A DNA stretch of 64,000 nucleotides from positions 2,914,001-2,978,000 of the forward strand of contig NZ_CP040889.1 of assembly GCF_006171285.1 (NCBI RefSeq), in the 5' to 3' direction. The position numbers and the translations under genes were made by a program. The stretch is from Leclercia adecarboxylata (GTDB lineage Bacteria > Pseudomonadota > Gammaproteobacteria > Enterobacterales > Enterobacteriaceae). Below the pieces are notes generated by a model. That model worked only from the letters and a program-made list of their open reading frames with translations, had not been told where the DNA came from and did not search any database. Shown here in pieces: positions 26,529 through 35,820 of this stretch. Every line of letters begins with the position of its first letter. Position 1 is the stretch's first letter.

Positions 26529-28507
26529 GATCCCGGATAGCCCTTTACCCGGCGCTGTTCATAGTGATGCTGCTGGCCGTTGCGCTGGGTTTAACCTGGT
26601 GGAACCTCAATCTGGCCCTGCCGCGCACGCAGTGGGGCGCCGCGCTGGTCGCCCCCGATATCGATAATATTCAACAGATGCTGTTCCACTACAGCCTGCT
26701 GCCACGGCTGGCGATCTCGCTGCTGGTGGGGGCAGGGCTTGGGCTGGTGGGCGTGCTGTTCCAGCAGGTGCTGCGTAATCCGCTGGCGGAGCCGACCACC
26801 CTGGGTGTGGCAACCGGCGCTCAACTGGGGATGACCATCATCACCCTGTGGACGCTGCCGGGCGCGCTGGCACCGCAGTTCGCCGCCCTGGTGGGCGCCT
26901 GCGTGGTAGGCGCGATCGTCTTTGGCGTGGCCTGGGGCAAACGCCTCTCGCCGGTCACCCTGATCCTCGCCGGGCTGGTGGTGAGTCTCTACTGCGGAGC
27001 GGTGAATCAGCTTTTAGTCATTTTCCATCACGACCAGCTGCAAAGCATGTTCCTCTGGAGCACCGGAACCCTGACGCAGACCGACTGGAGTATCGTCCAG
27101 CGCCTGTGGCCACAGCTGCTGGGCGGCGTGCTGCTGACCCTGCTGCTGCTGCGCCCGCTCACCCTGATGGGGCTGGACGATGGCGTGGCGCGCAACCTCG
27201 GGCTGGCGCTGTCGCTGGCGCGTCTGGCGGCGCTGACCCTGGCGATTGTCATCAGCGCCCTGCTGGTGAACGCCGTGGGCATTATCGGCTTTATCGGCCT
27301 CTTCGCGCCGCTGCTGGCAAAAATGCTCGGTGCGCGGCGTTTGCTCTCCCGGCTGATGCTGGCTCCGCTGATCGGGGCGCTGATCCTCTGGCTCTCTGAC
27401 CAGGTGATCCTCTGGCTGACACGGGTGTGGATGGAAGTCTCTACCGGTTCCGTGACCGCCCTGATTGGCGCGCCGCTGCTGCTGTGGCTGCTGCCGCGTC
27501 TGCGCAGCATGAGCGCCCCGGCGATGAACGCGGGTGACAAAGTGCAGGCCGAGCGCCAACACGTGGTGTGGTTTGCCCTGGCGGGCGGCGCGGTGCTGTT
27601 GCTGGCGGTGATAACGGCGATGGCGTTTGGCCGCGATGCGCAGGGCTGGCACTGGTCGAGCGGGGCGATGCTCGATGAACTTCTGCCGTGGCGCACACCG
27701 CGTATTTTTGCCGCCCTGATGGCCGGGGTGATGCTGGCGGTGGCGGGCTGCATCATTCAGCGCCTGACCGGTAACCCGATGGCGAGCCCGGAAGTGCTGG
27801 GGATCAGCTCCGGGGCGGCGTTCGGCGTGGTGCTGATGCTCTTCTTCGTGCCGGGCAATGCTTTCGGCTGGCTGATGCCTGCGGGCAGCCTTGGCGCTGC
27901 GGCGACGCTGCTGATTATCCTCGTCTCCGCCGGACGCGGGGGCTTCTCGCCGCACCGGATGCTGCTGGCGGGGATGGCGCTGAGCACCGCCTTCACCATG
28001 CTGCTGATGATGCTGCAGGCCAGCGGCGATCCGCGCATGGCGCAGATCCTGACCTGGATCTCGGGTTCAACCTACAACGCGACGACCGAGCAGGTGATGA
28101 GCACCGGGATAGCCATGATCGTCCTGCTGGCGCTGGTGCCGCTGTGCCGTCGCTGGCTGACGGTGCTGCCGCTGGGTGGCGATACCGCCCGCTCGGTGGG
28201 CATGGCGTTGAACACCTCGCGCATCGGCCTGCTGCTGCTGGCGGCGGCGCTGACCGCAACCGCGACCCTGACCATCGGTCCGCTGAGTTTTATCGGACTG
28301 ATGGCGCCGCATATTGCGCGAATGATGGGCTTTCGTCGGACGATGCCGCACATTGTGATGTCGGCGTTAATCGGGGGGATCATGCTGGTGATAGCCGACT
28401 GGTGCGGACGGATGGTGCTGTTCCCGTACCAGATCCCGGCAGGGCTGTTATCCACCTTTATCGGCGCGCCGTACTTTATCTATCTTCTGCGGAAACAGAG
28501 CCGATAA
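26525..28507 (+). CDS. fhuB: Ferric hydroxamate permease FhuB (fused double permease)
   Basis: FhuB is the inner membrane channel of the Fhu importer. Its 660 residues are two homologous FecCD-type halves joined in one chain, about 1-330 and 340-660, so one polypeptide replaces a dimer. Each half has about ten hydrophobic spans and one conserved coupling loop: NPLAEPTTLGVATGAQLG in the first half and NPMASPEVLGISSGAAFG in the second. Start and stop overlap with fhuD shows coupled translation. The gene is GC-rich and ends in a BIME before hemL. Confidence 0.97.
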   Translation: MRSRIALYPALFIVMLLAVALGLTWWNLNLALPRTQWGAALVAPDIDNIQQMLFHYSLLPRLAISLLVGAGLGLVGVLFQQVLRNPLAEPTTLGVATGAQLGMTIITLWTLPGALAPQFAALVGACVVGAIVFGVAWGKRLSPVTLILAGLVVSLYCGAVNQLLVIFHHDQLQSMFLWSTGTLTQTDWSIVQRLWPQLLGGVLLTLLLLRPLTLMGLDDGVARNLGLALSLARLAALTLAIVISALLVNAVGIIGFIGLFAPLLAKMLGARRLLSRLMLAPLIGALILWLSDQVILWLTRVWMEVSTGSVTALIGAPLLLWLLPRLRSMSAPAMNAGDKVQAERQHVVWFALAGGAVLLLAVITAMAFGRDAQGWHWSSGAMLDELLPWRTPRIFAALMAGVMLAVAGCIIQRLTGNPMASPEVLGISSGAAFGVVLMLFFVPGNAFGWLMPAGSLGAAATLLIILVSAGRGGFSPHRMLLAGMALSTAFTMLLMMLQASGDPRMAQILTWISGSTYNATTEQVMSTGIAMIVLLALVPLCRRWLTVLPLGGDTARSVGMALNTSRIGLLLLAAALTATATLTIGPLSFIGLMAPHIARMMGFRRTMPHIVMSALIGGIMLVIADWCGRMVLFPYQIPAGLLSTFIGAPYFIYLLRKQSR

Positions 28508-28511
28508 AAAA

Positions 28512-28589
28512 GCCGGGTGGCGGCTCCGCCTTACCCGGCCTACAAAACCCTCGAACCGTAGGCCGGGTAAGGCGGAGCCGCCACCCGGC
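28512..28589. repeat. BIME: two inverted REP elements between fhuB and hemL
   Basis: Two REP units with full-length symmetric centres (28512-28543 and 28558-28589) are nearly exact inverted copies. They occupy the gap between the convergent fhuB and hemL genes and could cap both messages. Confidence 0.92.
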
Positions 28590-28599
28590 ATATCACAAC

Positions 28600-29880
28600 T
28601 CAAAGCTTCGCAAACACCCGACGCGCCGCGTCGATGGTGTTGTTGATATCCTCTTCGCTGTGCGCGACTGACATAAAGCCCGCCTCAAACGCCGACGGTG
28701 CCAGGTAAACGCCCTCGTCCAGCATCAGATGGAAGAAACGCTTGAAGCGTTCAACGTCGCACTGCACTACATCCTGATAGCAGGTTACGGTTTTGGCTTC
28801 GGTGAAGAAGATGCCGAACATGCCGCCGACGTGGTTCACCACCAGCGGAATACCCGTGTCTTCTGCCGCTTCCAGCAGGCCGTTTGCCAGCTGGGTGGTG
28901 CGGTCGGTAAGGGTGGTATGGATCCCCGGTTGCGCCACTTCGGTGAGACAGGCGAAACCGGCGGCCATGGCAATCGGGTTACCGGACAAGGTGCCTGCCT
29001 GGTAAACCGGACCGGTTGGGGCCAGCGCGTCCATCACCTCTCTGCGTCCGCCAAAGGCGCCCACCGGCATACCGCCGCCGATGATTTTGCCCAGACAGGT
29101 CAGATCAGGCACCACGTCGTAATAAGACTGGGCGCCCGCCAGTGCAACGCGGAAGCCGGTCATCACTTCGTCGATAATCAGCAGCGCGCCGAATTCGTCG
29201 CACAGCGCACGCAGGCCCTGCAGGAAGCCCGGCTGAGGTGGAATGCAGTTCATGTTGCCCGCTACCGGTTCAACGATGATGCAGGCGATCTCCTGCGGAT
29301 ACTGCTCAAAGGCGGCACGCACGGAGTCGAGATCGTTATAGGTACAGGTCAGGGTATGTTTGGCGAAGTCCGCCGGAACGCCCGGGGAGTTCGGCTGGCC
29401 GAGGGTCAGCGCGCCGGAACCCGCTTTCACCAGCAGGCAGTCGGCGTGGCCGTGGTAGCAGCCTTCGAATTTGATGATTTTGTCGCGGCCGGTAAAGCCG
29501 CGCGCCAGACGGATGGCGCTCATGGTCGCTTCGGTACCGGAGTTCACCATACGTACCATATCCATGGTCGGCACCAGTTCGGTCACCAGCTCCGCCATTT
29601 TAACTTCCATTTCGGTCGGCGCGCCGAAGCTCAAGCCGCGCTCCGCCGCTTCGATCACCGCATTACGGATAGCCGGGTGGTTATGCCCTAAAACCATCGG
29701 GCCCCATGAGCCGACATAGTCGATATAGGCTTTGCCATCCACGTCATACAGATATGCGCCATCGGCACGTTCGATAAACAGCGGTGTACCGCCCACGCCG
29801 GTAAAGGCACGGACCGGGGAGTTAACACCGCCAGGGATAAGCTCGCGGGCTGCACTGTAGAGGTTTTCAGACTTGCTCAT
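28600..29880 (-). CDS. hemL: Glutamate-1-semialdehyde 2,1-aminomutase
   Basis: HemL converts glutamate-1-semialdehyde to 5-aminolevulinate, the entry to haem and other tetrapyrroles, using pyridoxamine phosphate. The 426-residue cytoplasmic enzyme has the E. coli length. The PLP lysine is in [16 protein letters not shown] near residue 265, the cofactor Asp in IDEVMTGFR near 245-253, and the conserved gating-loop region GSGALT near 157-162. ATG 29880 is preceded by a weak purine stretch. It is divergent from clcA. Confidence 0.98.
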   Translation of the reverse strand: MSKSENLYSAARELIPGGVNSPVRAFTGVGGTPLFIERADGAYLYDVDGKAYIDYVGSWGPMVLGHNHPAIRNAVIEAAERGLSFGAPTEMEVKMAELVTELVPTMDMVRMVNSGTEATMSAIRLARGFTGRDKIIKFEGCYHGHADCLLVKAGSGALTLGQPNSPGVPADFAKHTLTCTYNDLDSVRAAFEQYPQEIACIIVEPVAGNMNCIPPQPGFLQGLRALCDEFGALLIIDEVMTGFRVALAGAQSYYDVVPDLTCLGKIIGGGMPVGAFGGRREVMDALAPTGPVYQAGTLSGNPIAMAAGFACLTEVAQPGIHTTLTDRTTQLANGLLEAAEDTGIPLVVNHVGGMFGIFFTEAKTVTCYQDVVQCDVERFKRFFHLMLDEGVYLAPSAFEAGFMSVAHSEEDINNTIDAARRVFAKL

Positions 29881-29957
29881 GGCGTGGTTCCTGGCTCGTA
29901 TAAAATGATTAAGCCCACTATTCTAAGTTATTCGTGGAAGGTTATGAAATTTTTGCC

Positions 29958-29990
29958 CCATTAATCCATTAATCCATTAACAATTGTTAA
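29958..29990. repeat. Triple 8-bp tandem repeat running into a 14-bp palindrome (hemL/clcA gap)
   Basis: CCATTAAT at 29958-29965 and 29966-29973 is followed by CCATTAAC at 29974-29981. The last unit runs into the perfect palindrome TTAACAATTGTTAA (29977-29990). The block lies mid-way in the 185-bp divergent gap, where an operator for hemL or clcA would be expected. It could also be a slippage-prone array. Confidence 0.8.
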
Positions 29991-30065
29991 GTAATTTTCC
30001 AGAGACGGCCGGGCGGTCTCTGGTAAACTCCCTGCGGCGATTTGTATGACGAAAAATTACAGGCA

Positions 30066-31442
30066 ATGAAAGCAGATTCTCCCTCATTTGAAGAACAACA
30101 GTTTGCGCGTGCGCAACACCGTATCAGCATCCGGCGGCTGCTCAACCGCGACAAGACACCGCTGGCGATTTTACTGGGCGCGGCGGTTGTTGGCACGCTG
30201 GCGGGGCTGGTGGGCGTCGCGTTCGAAAAGGCCGTCAATGGCGTCCTTAACTGGCGTATTGGCACCGTGGCGGGTTACGCCGATCGTGAATGGCTGGTGT
30301 GGATCCTGGCCTTTGGTTTATCAGCACTGTTCGCGATGGTGGGGTATTTTCTGGTGCGTAAATTCGCTCCGGAAGCGGGCGGCTCGGGGATCCCTGAGAT
30401 AGAAGGGGCGCTCGAAGAGCTGCGCCCGGTCCGCTGGTGGCGCGTCCTTCCGGTTAAGTTTATCGGTGGGATGGGCACGCTGGGAGCGGGGATGGTACTC
30501 GGGCGCGAAGGACCGACCGTACAGCTGGGCGGCAATGTGGGCCGTATGGTCAGCGATCTGTTCAGGATGCGCAGCGCTGAAGCACGCCATACGCTGCTGG
30601 CAACCGGTGCCGCCGCGGGGCTTTCCGCCGCGTTCAACGCCCCGCTGGCGGGGATCCTGTTTATCATCGAAGAGATGCGCGCGCAGTTTCGCTATAACCT
30701 GATCTCGATTAAAGCGGTCTTTACCGGCGTGATTATGTCGAGCATTGTCTTTCGGTTATTCAATGGCGAAGGGGCGGTTATCGAGGTCGGTAAGTTAACC
30801 AACGCGCCGGTCAATACGCTGTGGCTCTATCTGATCCTCGGCATGATTTTTGGCATTGTCGGCCCGCTGTTTAATGCCCTTATTATTCGCGCGCAGGATA
30901 TGTTCCAGCGGATCCACGGCGGTAACACCACCAGATGGGTGCTGGTGGGCGGCCTGCTGGGGGGCGTGTGCGGTGTGCTGGGCTTTATCGAACCCAACGC
31001 GGCAGGCGGTGGCTTTGGGCTGATCCCCATTGCAGCTGCGGGTAACTTCAGCATCGGCCTGCTGCTGTTTATGTTCATCTCCCGGGTCATCACCACCGTA
31101 CTCTGCTTCTCCTCCGGCGCGCCCGGCGGCATTTTTGCCCCCATGCTGGCGTTGGGCACGTTGCTGGGCACGGCCTTTGGCATGGCTGCAGCCGCTGGTT
31201 TCCCGGCATATCATCTTGAGGCTGGCACCTTTGCCGTCGCCGGAATGGGGGCGCTGCTGGCGGCGTCGCTGCGCGCGCCGCTCACCGGGATCGTGCTGGT
31301 GCTGGAGATGACCGACAATTACCAGCTCATTTTGCCAATGATCATTACCTGCCTGGGGGCCACACTATTAGCCCAGTTCCTCGGCGGAAAACCGCTATAC
31401 TCCACCATTCTTGCCCGTACCCTGGCGAAGCAGAATACTTGA
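30066..31442 (+). CDS. clcA: H+/Cl- exchange transporter ClcA
   Basis: ClcA swaps two chloride ions for one proton across the inner membrane and helps in extreme acid resistance. All key residues keep their E. coli numbers from the ATG at 30066: Ser107 in [10 protein letters not shown], the gating Glu148 in GREGPTVQ and the internal proton Glu203 in FIIEEMR. The third chloride ligand Tyr lies in KPLYSTILA near the C-terminus. The product is 458 residues against about 473 in E. coli, because the cytoplasmic tail stops shortly after LARTLAKQ. Removal of that tail should not affect transport. An upstream in-frame TTG is rejected. Confidence 0.96.
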   Translation: MKADSPSFEEQQFARAQHRISIRRLLNRDKTPLAILLGAAVVGTLAGLVGVAFEKAVNGVLNWRIGTVAGYADREWLVWILAFGLSALFAMVGYFLVRKFAPEAGGSGIPEIEGALEELRPVRWWRVLPVKFIGGMGTLGAGMVLGREGPTVQLGGNVGRMVSDLFRMRSAEARHTLLATGAAAGLSAAFNAPLAGILFIIEEMRAQFRYNLISIKAVFTGVIMSSIVFRLFNGEGAVIEVGKLTNAPVNTLWLYLILGMIFGIVGPLFNALIIRAQDMFQRIHGGNTTRWVLVGGLLGGVCGVLGFIEPNAAGGGFGLIPIAAAGNFSIGLLLFMFISRVITTVLCFSSGAPGGIFAPMLALGTLLGTAFGMAAAAGFPAYHLEAGTFAVAGMGALLAASLRAPLTGIVLVLEMTDNYQLILPMIITCLGATLLAQFLGGKPLYSTILARTLAKQNT

Positions 31443-31521
31443 ATGAATTACCAGGGTATTAGATAATGACAACAAGAATTGGGTGATTTTTACCCACTAG
31501 CAGTATTCATGGGAGCATAAG

Positions 31522-31866
31522 ATGAGTGATGACGTAGCGCTGCCGTTGCAGTTTACCGAAGCAGCAGCCAAAAAAGTAAAAGACCTGATTTCCGATGAAG
31601 ACAACCCGGAGCTGAAACTGCGTGTGTACATTACCGGCGGCGGCTGCAGCGGCTTCCAGTATGGATTCACCTTTGACGATCAGGTTAACGATGGTGACAT
31701 GACCATTGAGAAGCAGGGCGTCGCGCTGGTCGTTGACCCGATGAGCCTGCAGTATCTGGTGGGTGGCTCTGTTGATTACACCGAAGGTCTGGAAGGTTCG
31801 CGCTTTGTGGTAACCAACCCGAACGCGACAAGCACCTGCGGGTGTGGTTCTTCGTTCAGTATCTGA
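31522..31866 (+). CDS. erpA: Iron-sulfur cluster insertion protein ErpA
   Basis: ErpA is an A-type carrier that delivers Fe-S clusters to targets such as IspG and IspH and respiratory enzymes. The 114-residue protein is close to identical to E. coli and has the three cluster-binding cysteines Cys42 (GGGCSGFQ), Cys106 and Cys108 (TCGCGSSF). The ATG at 31522 follows GGGAG. It stands alone, separated from clcA by 79 bp, and is closed by a bidirectional terminator shared with yadS. Confidence 0.98.
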   Translation: MSDDVALPLQFTEAAAKKVKDLISDEDNPELKLRVYITGGGCSGFQYGFTFDDQVNDGDMTIEKQGVALVVDPMSLQYLVGGSVDYTEGLEGSRFVVTNPNATSTCGCGSSFSI

Positions 31867-31880
31867 TGGTATGGCCGGGT

Positions 31881-31914
31881 GCCCTCACCCCGGCCCTCTC
31901 CCACAGGGAGAGGG
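31881..31914 (+). repeat. Type II palindromic intergenic repeat, copy 2
   Basis: This is a 34-nt copy identical base for base to 19647-19680, located between erpA and its terminator. Confidence 0.9.
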
Positions 31915-31925
31915 AGCAAACACTA

Positions 31926-31953
31926 AAAACGGGAACCTTGAGGTTCCCGTTTT
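31926..31953. terminator. Bidirectional terminator between erpA and yadS
   Basis: AAAACGGGAACC (31926-31937) and GGTTCCCGTTTT (31942-31953) are perfect 12-bp arms with a TTGA loop. U-runs follow on both strands (TTTTGCTTTT on plus, TTTTTAG on minus), so it can end both convergent transcripts. Confidence 0.93.
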
Positions 31954-31960
31954 GCTTTTA

Positions 31961-32584
31961 TTACCGCCCGTTTTCGTCCAGCGCGAAGGTCGGTAGCTTC
32001 AGGTGCCAGCGGATTGCCGCCAGCCTGATTGCCAGCGTGACCGCCATTCCCAGCATCGCCGCCTGTTCCAGCGGAATATTAAAGGTGTACCACGCCGTTG
32101 CGTGGACGATCCCGCCCAGAATGCAGGCCGTGGCGTAGATTTCCGTTCGCAGGATCATCGGCACTTCGCGCGCCAGAATATCGCGGATAATCCCGCCGCC
32201 CACGCCGGTGACCACCCCCATACAGATCGCCACCATCGGGCCGGTTCCGGCCATAAACGCCTTGTTGACCCCAATCCCGACAAACACCGCGAGACCCACC
32301 GCATCCAGCACCGGCAGCAGCCATTTCGGCAGGCGGCGCGGCTGGCGGACCAGGATAATGGTTAACATGCAGGTGACCATCGCCACCACCAGGTCGGTGG
32401 GATCCTTGACCCAGAATACCGGGCCATGATCGAGGGCCATATCGCGGATGGTTCCCCCACCAACGGCGGTGACCACGCCCAACACCAGGACGCCAAACGG
32501 GTCCATGCGTAATTTACCGGCCAGCAGAACGCCGGAGATCGCAAAAACGGCTGTGCCAAGAATATCCAGCCAGTAAACGAGCAT
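31961..32584 (-). CDS. yadS: YadS, TRIC/UPF0126-family membrane protein
   Basis: This is a 207-residue inner membrane protein with six to seven hydrophobic segments and an internal repeat. The two halves each hold a glycine-rich helix break: VVTAVGGGTIRDM near 38-50 and VVTGVGGGIIRDIL near 124-137. This is the hallmark of the trimeric intracellular cation channel (TRIC) homologues of bacteria. Ion selectivity and physiological role in enterobacteria are unproven; glycine or cation transport has been suggested for relatives. It lies 17 nt downstream of btuF, so it is probably expressed from the mtn-btuF-yadS unit. Confidence 0.94.
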   Translation of the reverse strand: MLVYWLDILGTAVFAISGVLLAGKLRMDPFGVLVLGVVTAVGGGTIRDMALDHGPVFWVKDPTDLVVAMVTCMLTIILVRQPRRLPKWLLPVLDAVGLAVFVGIGVNKAFMAGTGPMVAICMGVVTGVGGGIIRDILAREVPMILRTEIYATACILGGIVHATAWYTFNIPLEQAAMLGMAVTLAIRLAAIRWHLKLPTFALDENGR

Positions 32585-32601
32585 CGTAATCCTCGAGAAA
32601 A

Positions 32602-33402
32602 TTAGTGGCTCTGCGACAGCGCAGAGCAGAGTTGTTTTGCGGCGAGGATAATACGCGGGCTCGCGCGCTCAAACCAGTCACTCTTAAGGGCAATTACCGG
32701 TATTTTTAACTGACTTTTCCAGTACTGCTCTATTTTAGGAATATCGCCTGCGGAACCGGCTACAACAATGGCCTGCGGCTGGCGCGCCAGAACCTGCTCG
32801 CGGCTAACCTGGGGCCAGGGCACCCGGCTGGCAGCAAAGATATTTTCTCCACCACAGAGTTCCAGTACCTGATGTTGCAAAGAGCCTTTGCTGGTAGTGA
32901 ACAGGGGTTGCTGGCCAAACTGGATAAACACCCGCTTTTTTGGCAGTGTGCCGTAGGTGGCCTTCAGGGCGGCATACTCCGTCAGCATCTGCTGCGCGGC
33001 CTGTTGCGCTTTTTGTGGTTCAGGGCTCCAGGGGGCAAGATCGCGAAGAGCCTGCGCAACCTGCTCAATGCTGGTGGCATCGATCCACTGCACTTTTATC
33101 CCCAGCGAGGCCAACTGGTTTACCTGTCGTTCGGCATTGCCGCCGCGCCAGGCCAGCACCAGATCGGGCTTAAGCGCGACGATGCGTTCAACGTTCATGC
33201 CTTGCCAGGTGGCGACTTGTTCAATTTTAGCCGCTTCGGGGGGATAGTCGGAATAGCTGCTGACCCCGACGGGGACGATCCCAGCGGCAAACGCCAGCTC
33301 GGTATTGGCGGGGGAGAGGGTAATAACACGCGGCGCGGCCAGAAGCCACGCCGGTGTCAGCAGAAACAGCGCAACAAGCGCTCTGATGAGCGGCTTAGCC
33401 AC
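32602..33402 (-). CDS. btuF: Periplasmic vitamin B12-binding protein BtuF
   Basis: BtuF passes cobalamin to the BtuCD importer, whose genes are elsewhere. From GTG 33402 (read as Met, then [12 protein letters not shown]) the precursor is 266 residues, the E. coli length, with a signal peptide ending WLLAA before [18 protein letters not shown]. An upstream ATG would add nine charged residues before the signal sequence and is rejected. [20 protein letters not shown] is conserved from E. coli. The GTG lies inside mtn, whose last 8 nt overlap, so translation is coupled. Confidence 0.96.
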   Translation of the reverse strand: MAKPLIRALVALFLLTPAWLLAAPRVITLSPANTELAFAAGIVPVGVSSYSDYPPEAAKIEQVATWQGMNVERIVALKPDLVLAWRGGNAERQVNQLASLGIKVQWIDATSIEQVAQALRDLAPWSPEPQKAQQAAQQMLTEYAALKATYGTLPKKRVFIQFGQQPLFTTSKGSLQHQVLELCGGENIFAASRVPWPQVSREQVLARQPQAIVVAGSAGDIPKIEQYWKSQLKIPVIALKSDWFERASPRIILAAKQLCSALSQSH

Positions 33403-34093
33403 GCGCCAGTTTCTGTACCAGCGTCTCAACCATCAGGCTGGACTGTTTGGCGGCAACCACGAGGAACTCGTCGAAGCTCAGGTGAGACTGCTGATCGGCC
33501 ACGTCGGAGATGGCGCGAACCACCACGAAAGGCACGCTGAAGTTATGACAAACGTGAGCGATAGCGGTGGCTTCCATTTCCACGGCAATCGCCTGCGGGA
33601 AGTTGTGACGGATTTTCGCCAGGTTCACGGAGCCGTTAATAAACGCATCACCGCTGACAATCAGGCCACGTACGGCGTTGAGGTTCAGCTCGGCGATGCA
33701 GCTTTCTGCGGCGGCAACCAGTTTGTCATCCGCTTTAAAGCCTGCCGGGCAGCCCGGAAGCTGGCCGTACTCGTAACCAAAGGCGGTTACATCGGCATCG
33801 TGGTAGCGTGCTTCATCAGAAACCACGATGTCGCCCACTTTCAGGGTTGGCGCGAGACCGCCCGCAGAGCCGGTGTTAATGATCAGATCTGGCTTGCAGC
33901 GTTCCAGCAGCAGGGTAGCGCCCAGCGCGGCAGAAACTTTACCGATACCTGATTTCAGCAGAGCAACTTCAGTACCGTTCAGCGTGCCGGTGTAAATCTC
34001 ACAGCCGCCCAGAGAGAGGGTCTGACGGTTCTCAATTTTGTCACGCAGCAGCGTAACTTCTTCTTCCATTGCTCCAATAATACCGATTTTCAT
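33395..34093 (-). CDS. mtn: 5'-methylthioadenosine/S-adenosylhomocysteine nucleosidase
   Basis: Mtn (Pfs) cleaves MTA and SAH to adenine and thioribosyl products, recycling SAM by-products from polyamine and methyl transfer, and feeds AI-2 synthesis. The 232-residue protein has catalytic Glu12 ([10 protein letters not shown]), the ribose-binding region around [11 protein letters not shown] (near 173) and the catalytic Asp near 197 in [10 protein letters not shown]. It is first in a minus-strand unit with btuF (8-nt overlap) and yadS, and divergent from dgt. Confidence 0.97.
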   Translation of the reverse strand: MKIGIIGAMEEEVTLLRDKIENRQTLSLGGCEIYTGTLNGTEVALLKSGIGKVSAALGATLLLERCKPDLIINTGSAGGLAPTLKVGDIVVSDEARYHDADVTAFGYEYGQLPGCPAGFKADDKLVAAAESCIAELNLNAVRGLIVSGDAFINGSVNLAKIRHNFPQAIAVEMEATAIAHVCHNFSVPFVVVRAISDVADQQSHLSFDEFLVVAAKQSSLMVETLVQKLARG

Positions 34094-34175
34094 AGATTTA
34101 CTCGCGATGTGCCTTGTTAAGATGCATAGTCTATCATGCGGTTAAGGGGAAACGCATTCTCACGCGGGGGAGCAC

Positions 34176-35690
34176 ATGGCACCAATCGATTTTCGCACCA
34201 AAATTAACTGGCACCGTCGCTACCGCTCCCCACAGGGGAACAAGAGCGAACATGAGATCCTGCGGATCTTCGAAAGCGATCGCGGGCGTATCATTAACTC
34301 TCCGGCAATCCGTCGGTTGCAGCAAAAAACCCAGGTCTTTCCACTCGAACGCAACGCGGCCGTGCGCACCCGGCTCACCCACTCGCTGGAGGTGCAGCAG
34401 GTTGGCCGCTATATCGCAAAAGAGATTTTAAGCAGGCTCAAAGAGCAGCGCCTGCTGCAAACCTACGGACTGGACGAGCTGACGGGGCCGTTTGAAAGCA
34501 TCGTTGAGATGGCGTGCCTGATGCACGACATCGGCAATCCGCCTTTTGGTCATTTTGGTGAAGCGGCGATCAATGACTGGTTCCGTCAGCGTCTTTATCC
34601 CGCCGATGCGGCCAGCCAGCCGCTGAGCGACGATCGTTGCCTGGTGCAGGATCTGCGGCTGCGCGAGGGCGAAGAGGCGCTGAACGTGCTGCGTCGCAAG
34701 GTGCGTCAGGATCTCTGTCATTTTGAGGGCAACGCGCAGGGGATCCGGCTGGTGCACTCCCTGATGCGCATGAACCTCACCTGGGCGCAGGTGGGGTGCA
34801 TTCTGAAATATACCCGTCCCGCCTGGTGGCAGGGCGATCCCCCCGCGACGCACAATTATTTGATGAAAAAGCCGGGGTATTATTTCTCTGAAGAGAGCTA
34901 TATCGAGCGCCTTCGTCAGGAACTCTTCCTGCCGCAGTATGGTCGTTTTCCATTAACCTGGATTATGGAAGCGGCGGATGATATCTCCTATTGCGTTGCC
35001 GATCTGGAAGATGCGGTCGAAAAAAGAATATTCAGCGTCGAGGGGCTTTATCAGCATCTTTATGATGCCTGGGGCAACCACGAAAAAGGGTCTTTATTTT
35101 CGCAGGTTGTCGAAAACGCCTGGGAGAAATCGCGCTCTAACACCCTGAGTCGGAGTACTGAAGATCAGTTCTTTATGTATTTACGCGTCAACACCCTGAA
35201 TAAACTGGTGCCCTATGCGGCTGAGCGTTTTATAGACAATATCGAACAGATTTACCGCGGTGAATTTAATCATGCGCTGCTGGAAGACGACAGCGGATTC
35301 AGCCAACTTCTTGAACTGTATAAGAATGTCGCCATGCGGCATGTGTTCAGTCATCCGGATGTTGAGCAGCTGGAATTACAGGGCTATCGGGTAATAACCG
35401 GCCTGCTGGAGATCTACCGTCCGCTGCTGCAATTATCCGTGGACGACTTTAGCGAGCTGGTAGAAAAAGAACGGGTACGCCGTTTTCCGATTGAAACCCG
35501 GCTATTTCATAAACTTTCAACACGTCACCGGCTGGCGTATGTGGAATCGATCGGTAAATTAGACCGTCAGCAGACGGACTGGCCGGTGCTGGAGTTTTAT
35601 TATCGCTGCCGCCTGATCCAGGACTATATCAGTGGAATGACGGACTTGTATGCATGGGATGAATACCGCAAGTTGATGGCGGTGGAATAA
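34176..35690 (+). CDS. dgt: dGTP triphosphohydrolase
   Basis: Dgt removes triphosphate from dGTP and keeps the dNTP pool balanced. The 504-residue HD-family protein has the metal site spread over [10 protein letters not shown] (about 66-75), [15 protein letters not shown] (about 115-129, the HD pair) and a later Asp in [16 protein letters not shown] near 267-282. The ATG at 34176 lies 7 nt after GGGGGAG. The second half is more AT-rich than its neighbours, but the frame is intact and conserved to the end. It is divergent from mtn. No terminator separates it from the degP promoter. Confidence 0.97.
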   Translation: MAPIDFRTKINWHRRYRSPQGNKSEHEILRIFESDRGRIINSPAIRRLQQKTQVFPLERNAAVRTRLTHSLEVQQVGRYIAKEILSRLKEQRLLQTYGLDELTGPFESIVEMACLMHDIGNPPFGHFGEAAINDWFRQRLYPADAASQPLSDDRCLVQDLRLREGEEALNVLRRKVRQDLCHFEGNAQGIRLVHSLMRMNLTWAQVGCILKYTRPAWWQGDPPATHNYLMKKPGYYFSEESYIERLRQELFLPQYGRFPLTWIMEAADDISYCVADLEDAVEKRIFSVEGLYQHLYDAWGNHEKGSLFSQVVENAWEKSRSNTLSRSTEDQFFMYLRVNTLNKLVPYAAERFIDNIEQIYRGEFNHALLEDDSGFSQLLELYKNVAMRHVFSHPDVEQLELQGYRVITGLLEIYRPLLQLSVDDFSELVEKERVRRFPIETRLFHKLSTRHRLAYVESIGKLDRQQTDWPVLEFYYRCRLIQDYISGMTDLYAWDEYRKLMAVE

Positions 35691-35747
35691 AGGTGAGTTT
35701 TGTAAAGACGGCCAATAAATTTTTACTTTTTCCAGAAACTTAATACC

Positions 35748-35775
35748 GGAACTAAGCGCAGCAAAACGAATCTGA
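35748..35775 (+). promoter_or_regulatory. Sigma-E promoter of degP
   Basis: GGAACTA (35748-35754) and TCTGA (35771-35775) are separated by exactly 16 bp, fitting the sigma-E consensus (GGAACTT, 16 bp, TCNNA). The sequence around the -10 (AAAACGAATCTGA) matches the well-studied E. coli degP promoter as I recall it. A GTAAA at 35702-35706 could be half of a CpxR box. Confidence 0.88.
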
Positions 35776-35820
35776 TATACACAGCAATTGTGCGTGACCT
35801 GTAAATCGAGATTAAGAAAC

